Positions 23,413 through 30,192 of a stretch of DNA of 42,577 bases are shown here, one piece after another. Source of the stretch: an uncultured Oscillospiraceae bacterium. GTDB lineage: Bacteria > Bacillota > Clostridia > Oscillospirales > Oscillospiraceae. The translations under genes and the position numbers were made by a program. The notes under the pieces were generated by a model, which did not search any database, had not been told where the DNA came from, and saw nothing but the letters and a program-made list of their open reading frames with translations. Location of the stretch: the NCBI GenBank assembly GCA_900764755.1, contig CAAFPE010000075.1:1-42577 (forward strand), read 5' to 3'. Position 1 is the stretch's first letter; each line of letters begins with the position of its first letter.

Positions 23413-24621
23413 ATGGTAAATATAGCGGTTTTGGGCTTCGGGACTGTGGGTTCCGGCGTGGCCGAGGTGCTGACCAGAAACGGCGGACTGATCGACGGAC
23501 GGGTGAACAACCAGGTCCGGCTGAAATATATCATGCGGGCCCGGGATATTTTTGAGGGTCCGTACAAGGATTTGTTTGTCAAGGACTTTGCTACGATCGA
23601 GCATGACCCCGAGGTGAGCATCGTGGTGGAGACCATCGGCGGTGTAGGCGCAGCCCTGGATTACACCACCCGGGCCCTGAAGGCCGGCAAGAGCGTGGTC
23701 ACGGCCAACAAGGAGCTGGTGGCCACCCATGGCTATGAGCTGCTGCAGCTGGCTAAGGAGCACGGCGTCAGCTATCTGTTCGAGGCCAGCGTGGGCGGCG
23801 GTATCCCCATCCTGCGGCCCCTGAACGCCTGTCTGGCGGCCAATGAGGTGGACCAGGTCACCGGTATTCTCAACGGAACCACCAACTACATCCTTACCCG
23901 GATGATCAAGGCGGGCCTGACCTTTGACCAGGCCCTGAAGGAGGCCCAGGCCAACGGCTATGCCGAGCAGGACCCCACCGCCGATGTGGACGGCCACGAC
24001 GCCTGCCGAAAGACCTGCATCCTGGCCGCCTTGTCCTTCGGACAGCACGTCTATCCCGACCAGGTGCCTACACAGGGCATCCGGGGGGTAAGCCTGGCTG
24101 ACGTGGCCTATGCCGACTCCTGCGGCTATAAGATCAAGCTGCTGGGGCGGGCCATCCGGGAGCCAGAGGGCAAGGTGTGCGCCTTTGTGGCCCCCCACCT
24201 GGTCTCCTGCGAGAACCCGCTGGCTGGTGTGGAGGACGTATTTAACGCCATCGCCGTCACTGGAAACGCCGTGGGCGATGTGATGTTCTACGGCCGCGGC
24301 GCGGGCAAGCTGCCCACCGCTTCCGCCGTGGTGGCCGACGTGATGGATATTGCCAGGGATACCCACCGGGACCACCGGAACCAGTGGGGGCCCGGAGCAC
24401 CTGACCTGGTGGTGTCCTCTGATCTGCTGACCTCCCGGTGGTACGTTCGGGCACAGATCTCCATGGATCAGGCCCGTCTGGCCTGCGGTGAGCTCCAGCC
24501 CCTGGCCCGCAGCGGCGCGCCCGCTGGCGAGGCCGCCTTCCTCACCGCTCCAATGACTGAGCCCCAGCTGCGGGACCGTCTGGCCGGTGTGGAGGTGGAC
24601 TCCCTGTTCCGCATTCTGTGA
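23413..24621 (+). CDS. hom: Homoserine dehydrogenase
   Basis: A 402-residue enzyme reducing aspartate semialdehyde to homoserine for threonine and methionine synthesis. The NAD(P)-binding loop is VLGFGTVGSG (6-15), the TANK motif has Lys100, and the homoserine dehydrogenase signature runs from about residue 180 through P188-x2-D191-V-x-G-x-D196-x3-K200. A C-terminal region of about 80 residues resembles a reduced ACT domain. The ATG at 23413 (MVNIAVLG) is preferred because GAGGTG lies just upstream; an ATG at 23392 would add seven residues. It lies between the ACT protein and aspartate kinase. Confidence 0.95.
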   Translation: MVNIAVLGFGTVGSGVAEVLTRNGGLIDGRVNNQVRLKYIMRARDIFEGPYKDLFVKDFATIEHDPEVSIVVETIGGVGAALDYTTRALKAGKSVVTANKELVATHGYELLQLAKEHGVSYLFEASVGGGIPILRPLNACLAANEVDQVTGILNGTTNYILTRMIKAGLTFDQALKEAQANGYAEQDPTADVDGHDACRKTCILAALSFGQHVYPDQVPTQGIRGVSLADVAYADSCGYKIKLLGRAIREPEGKVCAFVAPHLVSCENPLAGVEDVFNAIAVTGNAVGDVMFYGRGAGKLPTASAVVADVMDIARDTHRDHRNQWGPGAPDLVVSSDLLTSRWYVRAQISMDQARLACGELQPLARSGAPAGEAAFLTAPMTEPQLRDRLAGVEVDSLFRIL

Positions 24622-24720
24622 CCTTGGCCTGCCGGTCGCAGTGTGCATAGGATAGATGGACCGGCGGGAGCCGGAACGGAACCATCTGCGTCTTGATCAA
24701 CCGTTGGAGGGAAACGATAT

Positions 24721-25944
24721 ATGGCACTCATTGTACAAAAATTCGGCGGCAGCTCTGTCGCCAACGCGGACCGCGTGCGCAACGTGGCCCGGATCATCAC
24801 AGAGACCTATCGCAAGGGGCACAGCGTGGTGGTGGTGCTCTCCGCCCAGGGGGATACCACCGACGATCTGATCGCCAAGGCGGCGGAGATCAACCCCCAT
24901 GCGTCCAAGCGGGAGATGGATATGCTGCTGGCTACCGGGGAGCAGATCTCCATTTCCCTGTGCGCCATGGCCATCGAGGCCATGGGCTATCAGGTAGTTT
25001 CGCTCACCGGCTGGCAGGCCGGTGTGAACACCGACTCCGCCTATGGCGGGGCGCGCATTAAGCGCATCCAGACCGAGCGCATCCAGACCGAGCTGGATAA
25101 GCGGAAGATCGTGCTGGTGGCCGGCTTCCAGGGCATCAACAAGTATGGCGACGTGACCACCCTGGGCCGGGGCGGCTCGGATACCTCCGCGGTGGCTCTG
25201 GCAGCTGCACTCCATGCAGACCTGTGTCAGATCTACACCGATGTAGACGGCGTCTACACCGCTGACCCCCGCAGTGTGCAGGGGGCGCGGAAGCTGGAGG
25301 AGATCACGTTTGACGAGATGCTGGAACTGGCCAGCCTGGGGGCGCAGGTCCTCCACAACCGCTCGGTGGAGATGGCAAAGCGGTATAATGTAAATATGGA
25401 GGTCCTCTCCAGCTTCTCTGGAAAACCTGGTACAAAAGTCAAGGAGGTTGTCAAGACCATGGAAAAGACCCACGTTAGCGGTGTGGCAAAGGATAAGAAT
25501 GTAGCCCGGCTGGCCCTGGTGGGCCTGGCGGATGAGCCCGGGATCGCCTTTAAGATCTTCTCTCTGCTGGCCAAGAAAAAGATCAATGTGGACATCATCC
25601 TTCAGTCCATCGGCCGCAACAGCAGCAAGGACATCAGCTTCACCGTGGCCCGCAGCGACGCGGAGGAGGCCAGAGCCATCCTGGAGGACAATCGGGAGTA
25701 CATCGGCTTCCAGTCCATTGAGGTGAACACCCAGGTAGCCAAGGTCTCCATCGTGGGCGCCGGCATGGTGAACAACTCAGGCGTGGCCTGCAAGATGTTT
25801 GAGGCCCTGTCCAGCGCCGGGATCAACATCAACATGATCTCTACCAGCGAGATCAAGGTGTCTGTTCTGGTGGATGAGCGGGACGCCGACCGGGCGGTCC
25901 AGGCCATCCATGACCGCTTCTTCTCTGAATTCGGAAACAGCTGA
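24721..25944 (+). CDS. lysC: Aspartate kinase
   Basis: A 407-residue aspartokinase, the first step to lysine, diaminopimelate, threonine and methionine. The kinase domain starts KFGGSSVA (7-14) and includes TLGRGGSDTSAVALAAAL and YTDVDGVYTADPR. Two ACT domains follow (about 265-400), one with IVGAGMVNNSGVACKMFEAL. Feedback inhibition by lysine and/or threonine is expected but not readable. GGAGGG lies before the ATG, 99 bases after hom with no terminator, so the genes are probably co-transcribed. It can feed DAP to MurE. Confidence 0.96.
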   Translation: MALIVQKFGGSSVANADRVRNVARIITETYRKGHSVVVVLSAQGDTTDDLIAKAAEINPHASKREMDMLLATGEQISISLCAMAIEAMGYQVVSLTGWQAGVNTDSAYGGARIKRIQTERIQTELDKRKIVLVAGFQGINKYGDVTTLGRGGSDTSAVALAAALHADLCQIYTDVDGVYTADPRSVQGARKLEEITFDEMLELASLGAQVLHNRSVEMAKRYNVNMEVLSSFSGKPGTKVKEVVKTMEKTHVSGVAKDKNVARLALVGLADEPGIAFKIFSLLAKKKINVDIILQSIGRNSSKDISFTVARSDAEEARAILEDNREYIGFQSIEVNTQVAKVSIVGAGMVNNSGVACKMFEALSSAGININMISTSEIKVSVLVDERDADRAVQAIHDRFFSEFGNS

Positions 25945-25974
25945 ACCGGCGCAGCCGATGCCGCTTCACTGACT

Positions 25975-26013
25975 ATAAGCCGGGAGGCCATCTCCCGGCT
26001 TATTGGTCGTTTT
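25975..26013 (+). terminator. Terminator after lysC
   Basis: ATAAGCCGGGAG and CTCCCGGCTTAT form a 12-bp stem with a 5-base loop, followed by TGGTCGTTTT. Confidence 0.82.
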
Positions 26014-26065
26014 GCATATTTTTGCTCTCATGACGGGGTTGACGCAGTTTTTTCCTTTTTTTGTG

Positions 26066-26094
26066 TTGCAAAAGTTTCAGACTTCTGGTAAAAT
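26066..26094 (+). promoter_or_regulatory. Promoter of the membrane protein gene
   Basis: TTGCAA (-35), 17-base spacer, TAAAAT (-10), in an AT-rich patch about 95 bases before the ATG at 26186. Confidence 0.6.
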
Positions 26095-26185
26095 AATAAA
26101 TCGACTGGATGTTCAATGCATAGAAAGCGGGCGGCTGAACGGGAAAGCCGGGAGCTGTCTCATCAAGCAAGGAGAATCAGAACAC

Positions 26186-26953
26186 ATGGATTATAATGAA
26201 AGAGAGGCGCAGCGGCGCCAGGAGGATCGCGACCTGAACCGGGCTTTGATCTGGATCGGTGCGGCTATTGTCCTGGAGTTCCTGCTGGTCCTTGTCAATA
26301 AGTACTATATCAACTACCGGACCACAGCGGAGTCCATCAATTTGGCTCTGGCCATCCACGCGGCTCTGAACGGTCTGCGGTGGGTCAGCTTGACGGCTCT
26401 GGCGGCCTGTGGAGTGTGGGCACTCCTGCGGCTGAAGCAGGGCGGCCGGGCCGGATTGCCGCTGAGCCTGACCGCGGTGTCCGCCGCACTGCTCATCTGC
26501 GCGCAGATCACGTTGGCGTTCCAGGACTCTGGGGTCCGGATGCTGTTTTGGCTGGTGCCTGCCTGGGCGGCTCTGGCTCTGGTATACTATCTGTATCAGC
26601 GGGAGTTCTTTCTGTCCGCCCTGGTGAGCGGCGTAGGTGTACTGGGTCTGTGGTTTGTCCGCCATGCCGGTGCCTCCAGCCTCTATACCATTGGGGCGGT
26701 GGTGGTCATTTTGCTGCTGGCCGGCATTATGCTCTGGCTGAAGGGCCATAATGGCCGCCTGTTCCCTGGCGAGGCTGGACAGCTGCTCCCGGCGGAGGCG
26801 GGGTATCCCCTGATGCTGCTCAGCTGTGTGGTCGGTCTGGCAGCCATTGCCATTGCGGCCTTTGTGGGGGGGGCTCTGTCCTTCTATCTGCTGTACGCTA
26901 TGGTGGCTTGGCTGTTTGCACTGCTGGTGTACTATACTGTGAAAATGATGTGA
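26186..26953 (+). CDS. Hypothetical multi-pass membrane protein
   Basis: A 255-residue protein not assigned to a family. After a charged cytoplasmic start (MDYNEREAQRRQEDRDLNR) it has about seven to eight hydrophobic helices separated by short loops and no large soluble domain. It lacks recognisable transport or enzyme motifs. The ATG at 26186 has AAGGAG eleven bases upstream; the longer frame back to 26003 overlaps the promoter and is not used. It is monocistronic, with its own promoter and a terminator at 27026. Confidence 0.75.
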   Translation: MDYNEREAQRRQEDRDLNRALIWIGAAIVLEFLLVLVNKYYINYRTTAESINLALAIHAALNGLRWVSLTALAACGVWALLRLKQGGRAGLPLSLTAVSAALLICAQITLAFQDSGVRMLFWLVPAWAALALVYYLYQREFFLSALVSGVGVLGLWFVRHAGASSLYTIGAVVVILLLAGIMLWLKGHNGRLFPGEAGQLLPAEAGYPLMLLSCVVGLAAIAIAAFVGGALSFYLLYAMVAWLFALLVYYTVKMM

Positions 26954-26962
26954 TTCAGTCAA

Positions 26963-27134
26963 TTAGAAATTAGGAGTTCGGAATTGCCATGTGCTGGCGG
27001 TTCTGGATTTTCAGGAAAGTGTGCAAAAGCGGCGCGGAGTATTCCGTGCCGCTTTTTGTATATATGTGGGTGTTGATATGCATTGGTTCGGCGGGGGAAA
27101 AAATGTATCCGTCCCACAACAATTCCTAATTTCT
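26963..27134. repeat. Small element bounded by inverted repeats
   Basis: AGAAATTAGGA (26965-26975) is repeated inverted as TCCTAATTTCT (27124-27134), enclosing about 150 bases without a gene. The ends extend imperfectly with GGAATTG and CAACAATTCC. Short AT-rich ATTAGGAATT-type elements are scattered in Oscillospiraceae intergenic regions, in my recollection. It could be a MITE-like insertion or a paired-end transcript structure. No target duplication is clear. Confidence 0.45.
27026..27057 (+). terminator. Terminator after the membrane protein gene
   Basis: AAAGCGGCGCGGA and TCCGTGCCGCTTT form a 13-bp stem with one G-U pair, followed by TT. It lies inside the inverted-repeat element. Confidence 0.8.
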
Positions 27135-27137
27135 CAT

Positions 27138-27710
27138 TTACTGGTAGGTGCGGGTGCAGACCTCCCGAATCCTGGCCTGAAGGCTCTTGAGGTCCATGAA
27201 GGCGTCCGGGCGGCGGCTGGGATCCCGCAGGATGGCGGCGGGATGGAACATGGCCATCATGGAGACGCCGGACTTTTCAAACCACAGGCCATGCTCACGA
27301 GTGATCTTGAAGTCGGGTTTTATGAGGCGCATGGCGGCGATCCGTCCCAGACAGACGATGATCTTAGGCCGGATGAGCGCCACCTGGTTACGGAGGTAGT
27401 CGATGCAGGCGTCCTGCTCTGTGTTCAGGGGGTCGCGGTTATGGGGAGGACGGCACTTGACGATGTTGGCAATGTACACGTTTTTTTCCCGGCTCAGGTC
27501 GATGAGCTCCAGCATCTCGTCCAGCAGCTGGCCGGCCCGCCCTACAAAGGGCTGACCCTGGAGGTCTTCGTTTTCCCCAGGGCCTTCCCCGATGAGCATG
27601 ACCTCCGCATCCCGGGCGCCCACGCCGAATACCACATGGTGCCGGGTGTCTGCCAGCGCGCACCGCTGACAGGAGAGGCACCAGGCCTCCAGTTCTGTCC
27701 AATCCAGCAT
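27138..27710 (-). CDS. Uracil-DNA glycosylase, family 4
   Basis: A 190-residue iron-sulfur uracil-DNA glycosylase that removes uracil from DNA. Fe-S ligands fit Cys14, Cys17, Cys86 and Cys102. Motif A is GEGPGENEDLQGQPFVGRAGQLLDEML (41-67), written here in its parts, and motif B is FHPAAILRDP. AGGAG precedes the ATG. Its stop is only four bases from the inverted-repeat element. It is transcribed away from the division cluster. Confidence 0.94.
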   Translation of the reverse strand: MLDWTELEAWCLSCQRCALADTRHHVVFGVGARDAEVMLIGEGPGENEDLQGQPFVGRAGQLLDEMLELIDLSREKNVYIANIVKCRPPHNRDPLNTEQDACIDYLRNQVALIRPKIIVCLGRIAAMRLIKPDFKITREHGLWFEKSGVSMMAMFHPAAILRDPSRRPDAFMDLKSLQARIREVCTRTYQ

Positions 27711-27746
27711 GACAGGTCTCCTCGCTTTTCTTTGTATTGTATGTCC

Positions 27747-27775
27747 AGTCTACCACAACCAGGCCGATGCCGCAA
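27747..27775 (-). promoter_or_regulatory. Probable promoter of the uracil-DNA glycosylase gene
   Basis: On the minus strand, TTGCGG (-35), 17-base spacer, TAGACT (-10), about 35 bases before the ATG. The 27776-27970 stretch is AT-richer with small inverted repeats and no supported gene. Confidence 0.45.
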
Positions 27776-27975
27776 TGAAAAGCTGCGGGTCTCCATGGTA
27801 GAAATCACGAAACACAAGATATGGTGTAGAACAGAAGAAATGGCACGAGGATCCTGGAAAACAGGATGAGAATAAGGTGTTCTGTCAACTGGATAGAACA
27901 TACGTTTTATATCAAAAAAGAGGCGAAACAGAGGGAATCCTGCGGTTTTTTTCTGTGCAAAATTGAAAAAAAGGG

Positions 27976-28004
27976 TTGCTTTTTATGTCAACAGCTTTTA
28001 TACT
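27976..28004 (+). promoter_or_regulatory. Promoter of the mraZ division cluster
   Basis: TTGCTT (-35), 17-base spacer, TATACT (-10), about 70 bases before mraZ. Confidence 0.7.
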
Positions 28005-28015
28005 AAAATACAAGG

Positions 28016-28063
28016 GTGGGGGAAAGTGGTGCAGTTCCCCATAAAAAGAGAGTAAAGTGGGGG
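28016..28063 (+). promoter_or_regulatory. Putative MraZ operator repeats
   Basis: Direct repeats GTGGGGG (28016), AAAGTGGTG (28023) and AAAGTGGGGG (28054) lie between the promoter and the mraZ start. MraZ is known to bind tandem GTGG/TGGG repeats upstream of its own gene, so this is a likely autoregulatory site. The last repeat doubles as the ribosome site. Confidence 0.6.
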
Positions 28064-28073
28064 AGTGACACAG

Positions 28074-28487
28074 ATGACCGGCACATACGAGCACAGCATC
28101 GATGCCAAAGGCCGTCTGTTCATTCCTGCCAAACTCCGGGAGGAGTTGGGCGTCACCTTCTATCTGGCCATGGGCATCGACACCTGTCTGGCTATCTATC
28201 CCCAGAGCACCTGGGATAAATTCACAGAAAAGTTTGCCTCCCTTCCCATGACACAGTCCAAGGTCATGCGGCCCCTGTTTGCCAACGCGGTGAAATGCGA
28301 GCTGGACAGCCAGGGACGCATCGTCATCCCCCAAAAGCTGCGCCGCTATGCCAAGCTGGAGAAGGACGCGGTGATCCTAGGGGTCAACGACCGGGCGGAG
28401 ATCTGGAGCGCCCAGCTGTGGTACCAGGACGAGGAGGAAATGACGCCGGAGAAGATGGCGGCCTGTATGAGTGAGTTGGGGTTCTGA
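28074..28487 (+). CDS. mraZ: Transcriptional regulator MraZ
   Basis: A 137-residue protein with two SpoVT/AbrB-like MraZ domains, each with the D-x-K/Q-G-R motif: HSIDAKGRLFIPAKLREEL near the N terminus and ELDSQGRIVIPQKLRRY in the second half. It binds DNA as a ring and represses the division cluster it heads. The ATG at 28074 matches the family N terminus; an in-frame GTG nine bases earlier is less likely. The next gene starts two bases after its stop. Confidence 0.95.
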   Translation: MTGTYEHSIDAKGRLFIPAKLREELGVTFYLAMGIDTCLAIYPQSTWDKFTEKFASLPMTQSKVMRPLFANAVKCELDSQGRIVIPQKLRRYAKLEKDAVILGVNDRAEIWSAQLWYQDEEEMTPEKMAACMSELGF

Positions 28488-28488
28488 G

Positions 28489-29466
28489 ATGAGTGAGATA
28501 TTTACCCACCGTCCGGTGCTGCTGGACGAGTGTATCCAGGCCCTGGCCATCCGGCCGGAGGGCATCTACCTGGACGGAACGCTGGGCCGGGCGGGACACA
28601 GCCGGGAGATCGCCCGGCGGCTGACCACCGGGCGGCTGATCTGTGTGGACCGGGACCAGGCGGCGCTGGACGCCGCCCAGGAGCGGCTGGCTCCATGGCT
28701 GGACCGTGTGACTCTGGTCCACAGCAACTTTGACCAGCTGAGCGGGATCCTGGACGAGTTGGCCCTGGACGGCGTGGACGGGATGCTCTTTGACCTGGGG
28801 GTGTCCTCCCCGCAGCTGGACGACGGCTCCCGGGGCTTCTCCTATATGACGGACGCCCCTCTGGATATGCGCATGGACCGGGATCAGGGCCTGAGCGCCG
28901 CCGATGTGGTGAACGGGTGGAGCCAGGAGGAGCTGCGGCGCATCCTGACCCAGTACGGAGAGGAGCGGTATGCTGCCTCCATTGCTGCCGCTATCGTCCG
29001 CCGCCGGGCGGACAAGCCCATTGAGACTACCCTGGAGTTGGTGGATGTCATCCGCAGTGGGATGCCGGCCAGAGCCTTGAAAGAAAAACAGCATCCGGCC
29101 AAGCGGAGCTTTCAGGCCATCCGCATCGCCGTCAACGACGAGCTGGCCAGTGTGGACCGGATGGTCCAGTCGGCCGTCCCCCGGCTGAACCGGGGTGGGC
29201 GGCTGGCGGTGATCACCTTCCACTCCCTGGAGGACCGGATCGTCAAGACCGGCTTGGCTGCCTTTGCCCGTGGCTGCACCTGCCCGCCGGATTTCCCCGT
29301 GTGTGTGTGTGGAAAAACGCCGGATGTGCGTCTGATTCCCCGAAAGCCCATCCTGCCCTCGGAGCAGGAGGTGGCGGAGAACCCACGGGCCCGCAGCGCC
29401 AAGCTGCGGGTGGCAGAAAAGCTGAAGGATCCGGACAGCCGGTACGGGACGCCGGGCCAGCCGTGA
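28489..29466 (+). CDS. rsmH: 16S rRNA (cytosine-1402-N4) methyltransferase RsmH
   Basis: A 325-residue SAM-dependent methyltransferase (MraW). HRPVLLDECIQAL and the SAM loop YLDGTLGRAGHS (27-38) open the fold. LFDLGVSSPQLD, GFSYMTDAPLDMRMD, AFQAIRIAVNDEL and ITFHSLEDRIVK are family blocks. The SAM loop reads GRAGHS where most have GGGGHS. ATG at 28489 is used, next to the mraZ stop; an upstream ATG at 28471 would overlap mraZ. Confidence 0.96.
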   Translation: MSEIFTHRPVLLDECIQALAIRPEGIYLDGTLGRAGHSREIARRLTTGRLICVDRDQAALDAAQERLAPWLDRVTLVHSNFDQLSGILDELALDGVDGMLFDLGVSSPQLDDGSRGFSYMTDAPLDMRMDRDQGLSAADVVNGWSQEELRRILTQYGEERYAASIAAAIVRRRADKPIETTLELVDVIRSGMPARALKEKQHPAKRSFQAIRIAVNDELASVDRMVQSAVPRLNRGGRLAVITFHSLEDRIVKTGLAAFARGCTCPPDFPVCVCGKTPDVRLIPRKPILPSEQEVAENPRARSAKLRVAEKLKDPDSRYGTPGQP

Positions 29467-29500
29467 GAGAAGAGACAATGAGGAGAATGGAGTGAGTGGA

Positions 29501-30064
29501 ATGGCCAGCCGCCATCGCAGCAACAGCACATCGTCCTACCGCACCTATGGAAGCGTCGCCTATGCCCCTGCGTATGATGGCAGCGCGGTCCGGGCTCCAG
29601 GCCGGGAGTCCACCCCCCAGCCAAGGCCCAAGGCGCGCCCCCGCACCCGGGAGCGGGCCCTCACCCGCACTAAGGTGCAGGTGCGGGAGGCGGGGGAGGT
29701 TTCGCCCTTTGCGGTGATCGGCTTTGCGGCGGTGGGCGTCTTTGCCGCTCTGCTGATCTTCAGCTACGCCCAGTTTGTGGTGGCCAACGATGCGGTGGTT
29801 ACCCTTCGGAATGACCTTAAGACCCTTCAGGCGGAAAATGTCACGCTGTCCGCCCAGTATGAGCAGGTCTTTGATATGGCGAGGATCCAGGCCGCAGTAG
29901 GAGATACCATGGTCCGCCCCACCGAGGAGCAGATCGTCTATCTGGACCTGTCCGAGCCGGACAGCGTGGTGCTGTACGGGGAGGAGGAGTCCACTTCCGG
30001 TGTACAGGGTGCGCTCCAGGGCTTAAAGAGCATTGTGCATGAACTGACTGAATATTTCCGCTGA
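29501..30064 (+). CDS. ftsL: FtsL-like division protein
   Basis: A 187-residue single-pass membrane protein in the ftsL position. A long basic, Pro/Arg-rich cytoplasmic tail (1-67) precedes one helix (about 69-91), then a short coiled coil (DAVVTLRNDLKTLQAENVTL, about 97-116) like FtsL/DivIC, and a C-terminal tail. Sequence is too divergent for a firm family match; position and topology carry the call. ATG at 29501 has GGAG eight bases upstream. It would join FtsQ/DivIB and the FtsW-PBP2 synthase at the septum. Confidence 0.75.
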   Translation: MASRHRSNSTSSYRTYGSVAYAPAYDGSAVRAPGRESTPQPRPKARPRTRERALTRTKVQVREAGEVSPFAVIGFAAVGVFAALLIFSYAQFVVANDAVVTLRNDLKTLQAENVTLSAQYEQVFDMARIQAAVGDTMVRPTEEQIVYLDLSEPDSVVLYGEEESTSGVQGALQGLKSIVHELTEYFR

Positions 30065-30108
30065 TGCGGGCATATAGTGGAGCCAGAGAAGGAGCGGGAC
30101 AGAGATAA

Positions 30109-30139
30109 AGGGCGCGGGAAGGCGACTTCCCTGCGCCCT
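30109..30139 (+). other. Stem-loop between ftsL and the PBP2 gene
   Basis: AGGGCGCGGGAAG and CTTCCCTGCGCCCT pair over 13 bp with one bulge around GCGA. No T run follows. Possibly an mRNA stability or attenuation element in the 128-base gap. Confidence 0.4.
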
Positions 30140-30192
30140 TCTGATGTCAGAAGAGAGATTTTTCTCCTGATGGGGAGAGAGGAGGGACCTGC

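Noticed and set aside
22690..24648. 652-codon minus-strand frame
   Set aside because: It runs antisense through the ACT and homoserine dehydrogenase genes and shows no family motif.
24622..24720. Attenuator or riboswitch between hom and lysC
   Set aside because: Only a short CCGGC/GCCGG stem is visible; no lysine riboswitch core or terminator could be recognised.
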